From positions 66,269,404-66,333,403 of the forward strand of contig OZ035997.1 in the NCBI GenBank assembly GCA_964035015.1: a stretch of DNA of 64,000 nucleotides, written 5' to 3'. The translations under genes and the position numbers were made by a program. How positions within the stretch are numbered: position 1 is the stretch's first letter; each line of letters opens with the position of its first letter. Source of the DNA: Corallium rubrum (Eukaryota > Cnidaria > Anthozoa > Scleralcyonacea > Coralliidae). Positions 9,081 to 22,200 of this stretch are shown here, in pieces. The notes beneath the pieces are model-generated. The model did not search any database, had not been told where the DNA came from, and was given only the letters and a program-made list of their open reading frames with translations.

Positions 9081-11089
9081 GATTTCCACACAAGACACCA
9101 GTCCACGGGCCAAGGACCCAAGGCACTTTCTCAATACATAACATGCACAAATCAAACCGTAACCCAGAACCATTCTGGTTGTGCTTGTACTGTATTGAGA
9201 AAGAGCCCCAGGCACCTCATTTTAAGACCATTCCTGGTTACAATGACTTCCAGACATACATGGCTTCCAGTATATCCAGTTCTAGATGACTACTGGTACA
9301 AGTTTTAATGCTTCAGTGTCAGCTGTCTCCTGTGTTTATTGGCATCTACTAATTCATTTTACCTGTCTTTATGCTAATCATAATGGAGCATAATAGATGT
9401 GGTGCTACAGTATTTGAGCAAGGTTTAAAACACATGTTCTCTTTAGTTCATCCACCTGACATTGATTGAAATTTCACTTTTATACCCCAGGCTAAATTAC
9501 TGTAACTGTCACAAACCTGTACCCAGGGTCTTTATTACTTGCCTTTTAAATACCTAACATTTAGAATTAGTGCCGGGCAATCCCTTTTGCCTGCCACCAT
9601 CATCACCATGGCTCTATTTTCTCTTATACAGTACTTTTTTGGCTAATTTTTTTTTTATAATCTGTAGATCCAGGCCCAGAGCCAGATTTGGAACTTTGGA
9701 CAATCACTACCTGTCATGATCAGTGCTGGTAAAATCTGATGTTTCTAATATATTTCTGGAAGATAAATCTAAAAACCTGGAAGTTTAATTTACTGTCACA
9801 GCTGTCAGCATGTACACAGAATGTTGGTGGAGTCGCATTGTTATCATGCATGTACTGTATATCAATACTATGGAACAATCACGCTGTCCTTTCGTTGAAC
9901 ATTGTCTACGCTGATGGTCTGCAAACTATGGTCACAACCCAAAAGCAGGGCACAAAACATTTTCACAGGATTTTGTCAGAAGTCGAATGACTTATAGTTC
10001 TTCAGCATTTGCCGACAAACATTAGTCAAGTTAACCCAGTTGGCTGTTACACAATGTTATTAAATAGTAGACATGAAATCCCCAAATGCAGAAGTTTTTT
10101 TTGTTCACTACTTTCACAAGTTCATGTAATTATAGTAAATGGTTACATATGTACAACAAATAATGTACTAAATTTATCATGAAATCAATCATGGCATAAT
10201 GCTTGAAATTGTGCAGTGGGTCGTCAGCATAAAAGTTTGTGGACTGTTGGTCTACACATACAAATAGCTCAGCAAAAACAATTTCAACAACTTTCTAATC
10301 ACTAATTAATGCTGTAATTATTAGTCAATGCTTACGACATCAATAACTTTTTTTTGAAATCAATGTTTAAAATGTTCTTCATCCTGACCTGTAACATACT
10401 CTCTTCTAAACCTTACTGCTGCTGACCTTAATCACTTATATGTATTGTATTTGTTTACATGATCATCCTGAATCGTGAAGTGGTCTAGAATTCCAGATAA
10501 TCCTGAATATTAAAGAAAATGAAACCCAACCCTGACCCCCACCTCTAACCATGACCTAAACCTAACGACAACCACCAGTAACCCTAAATCTAACCACAAC
10601 CCCCAGGGAGAAAGTTCCACCTCTCAGACCCTGACCACAACATCCCTACTGTTTTTTTTGTTATATGCTTTTAGTTTAACATCCCACATGTGGGACAGAG
10701 AAATCCCCTAGGCATCAGGACATATATCATCCTGACACTTTAAATTGACAATTCAGGAATAGATAGTCCTGCACCACATTCAGCGTTCGATCTGATCTTC
10801 TTCGGCCCAATCCCACCTCTTTGATCGTACGTTATAGAGACCTCTGCACTTTCCAGTAGCCCGAGTGCACACCTGACCCAGGTGTCTTGTTTAAATTAGA
10901 ATTTAGGATTTAATGAATACTGTACATGGTTTGTTCACACAAATAAATGTTATCTACGTTTCTTAATTTGTTAATGCTGCAAATAAACACAACTTGTATA
11001 TTATTAAGTTGCTTATTTTATTAAAGACAATGTTTCAAGCAGTCATAAAATGGATAAGTACTTCATGTATGCCTCTTATTAGGTTTCGA
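9081..11089. other. Non-coding stretch of about 2 kb
   Basis: No gene or RNA supported on either strand. 10,530-10,640 holds a degenerate CCTAACCCTGACC-like patch. Open frames here are short and lack domain patterns. Confidence 0.5.
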
Positions 11090-12640
11090 GATGGGTTGGG
11101 GGCGTGGGAGCGTGGTAGACTGTACTACACTAAAGTACTGCAGTGGGTTGCATTAGACTGCATTACACTGCAGTAGACTGCAGTAGACTGCATTACACTG
11201 CATTAACTGGTATTACACTGCATTACACTGCATTAACTGGTATTACACTGCATTACACTGCATTACACTGCATTACACTGCATTACACTGCATTACACTG
11301 CAGGAGACTGCAGTAGACTGCATTACATTGCATGAACCTCCATTACACTACATTACACTGCAGTAGACTGCATTACATTGCATTAACCTGTATTAGACTG
11401 CCTTACACTGCAGTAGACTGCAGTAGGCTGCAGTAGCCTACATTACACTGCATTAGACTATATATAGACACTGCAGTAGACTGCATTAGGCTGCAATAGA
11501 CTGTATTACACTGAAGTAAACTGTATTACACTGCAGTAAAACTGTATTACACTGAATTGGACTGCATTACACTGCAGTAGACTGCATTACACTGCATTAA
11601 CCTGCATTACACTGCATTACACTGAAGGATACTGCAGTAGACTGTATTACATTGCATTAACCTGTATTACACTACATTATACTGCAGAAGACTGCAGTAG
11701 ACTGCATTACATTGCATTAACCTGTATTACACTGCAATAGACTGCAGTAGACTGCATTAGACCTCAGTAGACTGCATTACACTGCAGTAGACTGCAGTAG
11801 ACTGCATTATACTGCAGTAGACTGCATTACGCTGCAGTAGAATGCATTACACTGTATTAGGCTGCAGTAGACTGCATTGCATTGCATTAACCTGAATTAC
11901 ACTGCATTACACTGCAGTAGACTGCCGTAGACTGCATTACACTGCAGTAGACTGCATTACACGGCAATAGACTGCATTACACAGCAGTAGCCTGCATTAC
12001 ACTGCATTATACTATATTATACTGCAGTAGTCTGCAGTATGCTGCATTACACTGTATTATACTGCAGTAGACTGCATTAGACTGCATTAGACTGCAATAG
12101 ACTGTATTACACTGCCGTAGACTGTATTACACTGCAGTAGACTGCATTACACTACATTAGACTGCATTACACTGCAGTAGACTGCATTACACAGCAGTAG
12201 ACTGCAGTAGACTGCATTACGCTGTAGTAGACTGCGTTACACTGTAGTAGACTGAAGTAGACTGCATTAGACTGCATTAGACTGCATTACACTGCATTAA
12301 GTTGCATTACACTGAAGTAGACTGCATTACACTGCAGTAGGCTGTATAAAATTGCATTATACTGCAGTAGACTGCGGTAGACCTCAGTAGACTGCAATAC
12401 ACTGCAGCAGACTGCATTAGACTGCACTAGACTGTATTACACTGCCGTAGACTGTATTACACTGCAGTAGACTGTATTAAAATGCATTATACTGCAGTAG
12501 ACTGCATTAGACCTCAGCAGACTGCATTACACTGCAGTAGACTGCATTACACTGCAGTAGACTGCATTACACTGCATTGCACTGCAGTACACTGCATTGC
12601 ACTGCAGTAGCCTGCATTACACTGCATTAGACTGCACTCT
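11090..12640. repeat. 10-bp minisatellite, about 1.5 kb
   Basis: Tandem decamers alternate between two main variants, ACTGCATTAC and ACTGCAGTAG, with many single-base changes. The alternation is irregular, so copies have probably been shuffled by unequal exchange. The start is gradual from about 11,080. Confidence 0.92.
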
Positions 12641-12659
12641 AGTGCAAATTTAACCTCAA

Positions 12660-13336
12660 ATTTAACCATGGAAATGCAAGTAACAACCGTATTCAAATCT
12701 GGATTTTATTATTTAAGGAAAATAAGCAAAATAAGAAAATATCTTAACTTCAAAGCTGCAGAGGCTTTAGTACACGCTCTGGTTACATCTCCATTGGATT
12801 TTGGAAACGCATTGTTGTATGGATTATCAAGCACTCTTCTGGGGCGAATCCAGAAAATTCAAAATGCAGCTGCACAGATTGTCACCTTAATAAGGAAAAA
12901 GGTCACATAACACCAGTATTGTTTAAATTACATTGGTTGCCAACCAAGGAAAGAATTGTATACAAGATATTGTTAATCACTTATAAGACCCTATCTGGAC
13001 TAGCACCACAATACATTACTGACTTGTTAGAAGTTTATGTCCCTAGACATATTGTGAGATCATCATCGGACAAGAAATTAGTAGTTATTAGCACCAATAC
13101 TGTGGAATAATCTGCCACAAAAATTAAGATTATGTGAGTCTATAGACGGTTTTAAATCAGAACTGAAAACACATCTGTTCATAACTGCATATAAGGATTT
13201 TATCTAATCTAATCTATCTTTAACTAACTATATTTAACTAATTTATTTTTAGAAATTTATCTGTAAACTAACTATACTTGTAAGATACTCTTTATATACT
13301 GTGACATTTATGGAAGACGTGCTATATAAGAACTGA
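12660..13336 (+). pseudogene. 3' end of a CR1/L2-like LINE
   Basis: Fragments in more than one frame match the C-terminal part of a LINE reverse transcriptase: ALVHALVTSPLDFGNALLYG, RIQKIQNAAAQIV, LFKLHWLPTKERIVYKILLI, TYKTLSGLAPQYITDLL, and in another frame FKSELKTHLF. This is the usual tail of CR1/L2-type elements after the catalytic YxDD block, which is missing. Frameshifts near 12,905 and 13,105 kill it. The 3' end GTGCTATATAAGAACTGAATATTATT runs directly into the ATTACT tail. Confidence 0.82.
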
Positions 13337-15243
<1,907 letters not shown>

Positions 15244-15477
15244 ATTATTATTTAAACACTCTCTTGCCCGGTAACTCGGCTACCTAAGTTGAATTCGTCA
15301 CAACAGCGCACGCGCCACTCATGAAGATATCAGAAACTACTCACAGAATGTGAAACCATTATAATGCGTGGGCGACTTTGCCGAGTAACTCGTATCATAT
15401 AAACACTCATCCTTTTTCAACTCGGCTTGCCGGGTAACTCGCCTAGCCGCGTAACTCAGCTCCATATAAACAAGCCC

Positions 15478-15760
15478 TTAGACTGACTTAGACTACCTTA
15501 GACTGACTTAGACTGACTTAGACTGCCTTAGACCGCCTTGGACCATCTTAGACTGCCTTAGACTGACTTAGGGGGCTTTCCATTTACACGGTTAGACTGG
15601 TCAGTCTGGTTAAATGGAACACGATTCGTTTGAGGCCTGGGAAGATTTGACTGGAAAATTTGGTTCCTAATCAAAAGCAAATCCATTCTGGCCGGACTGA
15701 CCGGTCTAACCTTGTCAATTGGAAAGAGTCCTTTAGACCGCTTCAGACCGACTTAGGCTG
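15478..15760. repeat. 11-bp minisatellite (GACTGACTTA-type), interrupted
   Basis: Degenerate copies of an 11-bp unit run to 15,570, stop at an inserted hairpin element and resume from about 15,732. Confidence 0.7.
15571..15731. mobile_element. Small palindromic MITE
   Basis: Ends GGGGGCTTTCCATTTACACG and its degenerate inverse (AATTGGAAAGAGTCC) enclose 161 bp; GGTTAGACTGGTCAGTC pairs with GACTGACCGGTCTAACC. TTA lies at the left edge and one base off the right edge, so Harbinger-type origin is possible but unproven. Confidence 0.6.
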
Positions 15761-16631
15761 CCTTGAGTCGCGTTTACAATGCAGGACTAGACCTTGCCTG
15801 GGCCTAGGGCCACCGGGACGAAAATATCTGTAACGATTGTCCGTATGTACAGCAGTCGCATGACGGAAACGTAAATCTTACAAATTGTCCTGTTGTATTT
15901 GTTTCGTTTTTAGGCGTTAAAGGCACCATAAACGAAGTAAAAATGACAGATTACATCGAACAAGAGGTACAGCTTGCCGTGAACTTCCCGCAAATGTTTT
16001 ATTTTAGTTTTGATTTGCTTGGTATCGCTGTTCGCCTGTTAAATCCGTTTTCTGCTGCTAAATCGAGTCTGCCAACTTGAGATGAACATCATCGTTTCGC
16101 ATGCTAAAATCGTCAAGTTCGGCTTGAATTCTCGCATCTCCCAGCAACAAAATCAACTGCCGTGTTTCATTCTCCCTCCGTCCATACATTTCGAGCAGCC
16201 ATTGCAAATTTACTTGCGTCTTGCGTTCGATCTGGCTATCGGTTGTTTTGTTGGGCTTTCGAGTAATATGTTGAAGGACCCAAATCGAATTACTTTTTAA
16301 AATTTTCTATTTTCTGTGACGTTTTTGGGTTACGATTAGCCCAGGGTTAGATTAGGGTTAGCTAAGGGTGAGGGTTATGTCTTTTGAAAGGGGTTTATTC
16401 TTAAAGGCACAGTGTCACCATGACACGAACTTGAAAAACTTCGTGGATAAATTCAAGTTTACTTGATTAAAATTATGGTGAATATCACATAATAGAAGAA
16501 AACCAGTATAGCAAAAAAAAAAGCAAAGGAAAAGACCGAAAAAGTTAAGCTTACTGTTAAATATAAAGCAGCCGCTCCCAGTATCGTCCGTCCTTATAAA
16601 ATATGAAACGATATTGTCTGATACGGTTAAT
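15761..16631. other. Non-coding stretch
   Basis: No gene supported; a 72-residue open frame at 16,082 has no domain pattern. GGGTTAG-like patches at about 16,345-16,375. Confidence 0.5.
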
Positions 16632-17075
16632 CCGATATAACTTTTGATATAGTAGCAACCGATGATCCAGGCGGGTATTGTAATTATTTTAATATAAATA
16701 TCAATGCCCAGCATAATACATGAAGCAAAACCACAAGTTTAAAAGTATTTAATTCGTTCTAACGTTTCGTTGCTTCTCGCAACATCTTCAGAGAATGAAT
16801 GAGGGAATAAATAATTACAAGTATATAAAGAGGTTACTAATAAAAAAACTATTACATATATATGAGGTATTGTCCATACCTCTCACCTCGCATATATCTG
16901 TAATAGTTACTATTAGTAACCTCTTTATAAACTTGTAATTATTTATTCCCTCATTCATTCTCTGAAGATGTTGCGAGAAGCAACGAAACGTTACAACTCA
17001 TTAAATTACTTTTGAACTTATGACTTTGCTTCGTGTATTATGCTGGACATTAATATTTATATTAAGACTTTTTAA
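16632..17075. mobile_element. Inverted pair of PLE 3' tails without coding sequence
   Basis: The left half is, on the minus strand, the same 3' UTR and terminal sequence as PLE pair B (26,332-26,540); the right half repeats it on the plus strand. The two meet near 16,870. Each half carries the CTGAAGA...GAAACGTT hammerhead-like motif (16,758-16,794 minus; 16,959-16,996 plus). The left half also has the extra tail (GATCCAGGCGGGTAT on the plus strand) seen at pair B. No protein-coding part remains and no clear target duplication was found. Confidence 0.8.
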
Positions 17076-18011
17076 GCAATGTTATCCCCCTTTGGCTTAA
17101 AATGACCCTCAGAATCCCCTCTTTACAATGATGCCTATTACATGAAGTATAGCAGTCCCGAAGTCGATATATTCAAAATGGAGGAAATGTGCGAAGCAAA
17201 GGCTTTGATACATCGTCGGAAATTTTTTACCGCTATTGAGAAATACAGCAGGCTCATTGAGTTATGACCACGAAGATGTTTGCAAGATTTACTAACTATC
17301 TGTCAGTTAACTGGAGCTTTAACATATGTCGATAATTTCCTGGCAACACGGACTTGTTCTGAGATTTATATAAATATTGACTTGGTACACGGACTTTGTT
17401 CTGCAGGTTATATAAATATTGGAAGATGAAATGCCGGTATCAGGGGCGCAACTAGGGGAGGGGGGTTGGGGGGGGGGGGGGGGTTGCAACCCCTGCCCTT
17501 TTTAACCCCCTGACACTTTTCAGGTTAGGGTTAGGGTTACCCCCGGGAAATTCACATTTTTGAGATTAGGGTTAGGGGGTTAGGGGGGGGGAGGGTTTCA
17601 TTAATAACCTCTTTATTAAACAATTTCCAGTAACTTACTGGATACAATGTGTATATAATATCTAGCAGTTTATTAGGTACAACGTGCGGATCGGCTGAAC
17701 CTGTAGGGTATGTTGGTGTGATAATTTCTTCGTTTTCACAGTAAAATTTCAACTATACTCGCTGTAGAATTAGATGAAAAAGTTCGCTCAAGTTGCCGTA
17801 AATGGTGTTTCCGAGGGAGGACCCCCAGACCCCCCTACAAATGCGGTCACTAATTGCTACTACTGTCCCCCTCCCCCACTTTTTGACACCTTGCTACAGC
17901 ACTGATTGTTATTGTGGTTGTTGAGTATCCTCGAAGAAGCATAACGAGGATATCTAGTATCCCAAATTGTTTAGAATACTGAACGACTTTGCCCTTTTTT
18001 TGCGTTCAACC

Positions 18012-18059
18012 CTAGCCTGTGAACCCAGACGTATTTGCCCGCCCTCGTTGCCTCCGAGG
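18012..18059. repeat. Left part of a near-perfect hairpin disrupted by the EnSpm element
   Basis: CTAGCCTGTGAACCCAGACG and the following 16 bases pair with 34,627-34,660. Rejoined at one AGG, the two parts make a stem of about 36 bp with a loop of about 7 bases. Confidence 0.75.
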
Positions 18060-18089
18060 CACTGGAATTTTTTTTCAAAATCCAGACTA

Positions 18090-18765
18090 TGGAAATAGTA
18101 TGGGTCCTAGTTGGAAATAGTATGGAAATGCAATTTCCATACTAATTGCCATTTCCATACTATGGATATAGTGTGGAAACATTATGGGTATAGTATGGAA
18201 TTACTGCGGATGTTATGGAAATACTAGGGATATAGTATGGACATAGTATGGAAATACTATGGATATAGTACGGAAATAGTATGGAAATACTATGGATACA
18301 GTATGGATATAGTATGGAAGTACTATGGATATAGTATAGAAATACTATGGATATAGTATGAAAATACTATGGATATAGTATGGAAATACTATGGATATAG
18401 TATGAAAATACTATGGATATAGTATGGAAGTACTATGGATATAGTATAGAAATACTATGGATATAGTATGAAAATACTATGGATATAGTATGAAAATACT
18501 ATGGATATAGTATGAAAATACTATGGATATAGTATGAAAATACTATGGATATAGTATGAAAATACTATGGATATAGTATGAAAATACTATGGATATAGTA
18601 TGGAAGTACTATGGATATAGTGTAGAAATACTATGGATATAGTATGAAAATACTATGGATATAGTATGAAAATACTATGGATATAGTATGAAAATACTAT
18701 GGATGTAGTATGAAAATACTATGGATGTAGTATGGAAATACAATGGAGTATGGAAATACAATAAA
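18090..18765. repeat. Left subterminal repeat array of the EnSpm element
   Basis: About 30 copies of a 22-bp unit (TATGGATATAGTATGAAAATAC and variants) in tandem. Related sequence in inverse orientation fills 34,300-34,610. Such arrays are the likely transposase-complex binding region. Confidence 0.88.
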
Positions 18766-19227
18766 TAATATAGTCAGTGGCATTACTGCATATGCTTTCT
18801 AGTATGCAGAGAACACTATGATGGACACAATAAATTATGTCTAATAACAAAATAATATAATTATCAGTATCATAAAAATATTAAATAACAACAATACGAG
18901 AAAAAAATATTCAACTTTTATTTTTTTATTGAAATGTATTCATCCATGCAAAAACTGAAAATGTGAGACAGTATAAAATCATATAAAATCTTACAATATA
19001 TTTTCCTGTATAATATTTTTCCAAATAAAATAAAAAAGAAACTGTTTTTTTTAACTGAATTTAAGGCTGCTGCATTATTACAGATGCACATTTCATTTAA
19101 ATTAAGCAACCTTCAAATTACTTAAGGATATGCATTTATCCGAAATAATTTTTACAACCTTTTTATTTTTATAAAGGTGAAACCCTAACAACTCGGCCAG
19201 TCGTTCCTTTGTCTTGTTTTGGAGTTC
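18766..19227 (-). terminator. 3' flank and polyadenylation region of the accessory gene
   Basis: AT-rich, no gene. On the minus strand AATAAA occurs near 18,928, about 300 bases after the predicted stop, and could be the polyadenylation signal. Confidence 0.4.
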
Positions 19228-22200
19228 CTAGAAAGGAACTATCCCTGCTTCTTTTGCTGTCTGCTTCAGACGGCCAGAGTTAATGCTAGTTAAGGTTTTG
19301 GCATTAAAAAAACTTAACACAACCAAGGTAGCTTGTTTTAAGGTACAGGTTAACTAAAACAACCAAATAACAAATGAAATTGTTTACATTTGCATAAAAT
19401 TGTAGAACTGACAATTTTGCCTATAGATATGTAGACAATCTGAATATGAAAACCTGCACAGTAGGTTTATATGTGATGTTTTATATATTTCTTATAAAAC
19501 TTTTTTTTTATTACGCTTATAAACCCCTCTGGATATAAGCTCCTCCCTTTATAAACCCACCCAAAACCCTTTACGAAGTTGTATACTGTAAGTCCAGGGC
19601 TTATAAGCAGCAGTTTACAGTACGTGATTTCACATGTTTCTTAGGTACTGTACACATCGCCTAACCTGTTCACCAGAATCAGTGCTATCACTTTGATTTT
19701 GTTCACCTTCAGCACCAAATACAAGCCTTCTCGCAGAGGAATTACGTAATTCCTTTGGGTCACTCTAAAATATAAATTTACAGTAAGTCAGTGTTCAAAT
19801 GTTATCATTTACATGATAAACCTGGGTGTGCTCATTACATGTATTTGAAGGTGTTGTACACTTTCTTTTTGAGTCCAATCCATACCAAAGAAGGGACATC
19901 AAGTACAAATTTTACAAATACAGTAAATTCATTGAATTCCTGCAGACTACCCACTTAGTCAGGGAAATAAAATGATCAACTATTAACCCTTTAAAGTTTC
20001 TTTAGTATTTTACTTTTGCTACAAACACCAGATGATTTTACCTAGTATATTAAAATTGCAACAACTAATCACCTAACCTGTTCTTCAGTGGTGTCAGATT
20101 CATTGGTATCACCTTCAGCAATTGACAGTCTTTTTGAAGAGTCATTTAATTCTTTTGGGTCACTCTAAAATATAAATGATTTTACCTGTCAGTGGAGTGG
20201 TGGCTACTGGGCATTAAAGGATAAGTAATTAATTCAAGTGATTGTCAGTTTTTTGCTGCACAAGCTGTGTAAGTTGGTAAACTCAGAAAAGCTCTGAGCT
20301 CTAAGTGGCAATTGAACCCATAACCTTCTGAAAGCTAGCCGGACGCTCTATTATTTAATATGCCTCTAGAACAGTGTTGCGAGACAAGTTGCATGAAAAA
20401 TTGCACGGTGTAATACCGCCTTAAAGGTCATTGAAAGCTATTTATTTTCTGGTTTTTATGCGTGCATTCAGTTTTCGTTTTGTATCCCTACACTTTTGGT
20501 TGCATGCATCAGCCACACAGTGGCAATTGACTTTCTGCTGGCATTTTTAAAGTGTTGCAGCCAATATTTGTGGCGAAGAACATCTGGAAATATTGTATGA
20601 ATTCACAATGTTATAGACATTACCTGTACATAATAACAGTGTAGACTAGCTAGTGTATACAAATACATCATAATTATATTTCATTAATATATTATTTATT
20701 AGCACTAGTGTATACTATAAAATGCCTTTGAAATCAATTATATCAATGTGAAACTACAGGAAAAATGAGAAATTGGGAAAATGAGAAATTTATAGTGGGA
20801 AAACAAGCCCTGCAATGTTTAGCGGGAACAATGTTTTCTATTTTGTCTATGAATCGAGTGTAGATGCACTTTCAAATTTAACAGGCATTGTATTTTTTTG
20901 GTACAGTATTATGATAACATGTCAATGATTTCAATATAATTGTTAGCCGCCACTCATTAAACAGTTCAGCTATAAGATCTCAATAAGCATTGGTCACTCC
21001 AGAAAACTGTCAGATTAAAGATCTTGCCACAATTTTAATACTTAAAATCATATGTTAATGGCATCATTACAGCATTTGAGTGTACATGTAGATGCACTTT
21101 CAAGAAACATTTAAGAAATAGAATTAAATATTTTCCATGTTACCATCAAGTTATAAGTACGTTTGCCAGCAAACTACTTCGAACCCTTATCAATTAACAA
21201 AGTCAATCTTTGATTGACTAAATTTATCTTTAAATAAATTTGACAACATGGACAAGATTTTCACTTGTGAAGGTTATTTAAGGTAATTATACCTTAGACA
21301 AAAACTGACAATCATTATTATGTAATTCAAATTAAAATTACTGAAATTTCTAACCTCCAGCACCCTCTTCTTGGGTTGTTTCTATAAAACATTGTCATAA
21401 AAATGCATTGAGACAAATATGTCATAATTATTTTAAGGTTTGGAAAAACATTGCAGGGGATACATTCAATAATCAATGGTTGCTTAATATGTTTGGGTCA
21501 TATTACGTTATTTTATGAATACCTTTTGTTTTCGCTGGTGTGTTAGTTTATTCCCACAAAATATCCGAACCAGTTTTGCATCAAAGCTAACATAGCCATG
21601 TCCTGGAATATCAAAACGTCTTTCCAGGAAAGCCTTTAAGGAAAGGTGTTTGGTAATGGCAGTGACAATGATATTGTTCTGGAAAGCCTGATCTGCAGTT
21701 GTTCCATTGTTGCACCGCAAGGAGTTTGTCCCTTGAAACTATATAACATATAAAAGAGGAGTAAAACTTGTACAGTATGTTGCCATGTACTGCACATTTT
21801 CCCCCTTAATTTTTACAGTCCTTTCTCTTTTTCTCTTCTTTTCTGGAAAGTAGTTGAAACCTTTAAAATTATGACAACTATTAATAAGGGAATGAAATCG
21901 TAAATGTATAACAAGTGGACTTTACTGATTAGCTTTACTGAAGCTTTGGACATTGACCCTTCTGCAGATATGTGCAACATGTAATTTTCATTGAAAAATT
22001 TTAAAACACATTTCATTCACTTGCCCTTAATTGTTACGAGAAATTATAACCGACACAAAAAGTGCTCATTTATATGTTAACACTTTGAATTTAAAGTGGC
22101 ACTGCTATTGAAAAATTGTCTATCCAAATTTTGAGATTATTTAGAAGTATTTGTGAAATGAGAATGAATGTCATATTCTCTCTTAGTCAATATGTTATCT

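Noticed and set aside
11090..12640. Possible coding or RNA function of the decamer array
   Set aside because: Frames are broken by frequent stops and the pattern is explained by tandem duplication alone.
17525..17590. TTAGGG-like runs as an internal telomere repeat
   Set aside because: Only two to three units per patch, mixed with G-runs; too short and irregular.
18090..18765. CRISPR-like regular repeats
   Set aside because: Units abut without unique spacers, and the genome is eukaryotic; they are EnSpm subterminal repeats.
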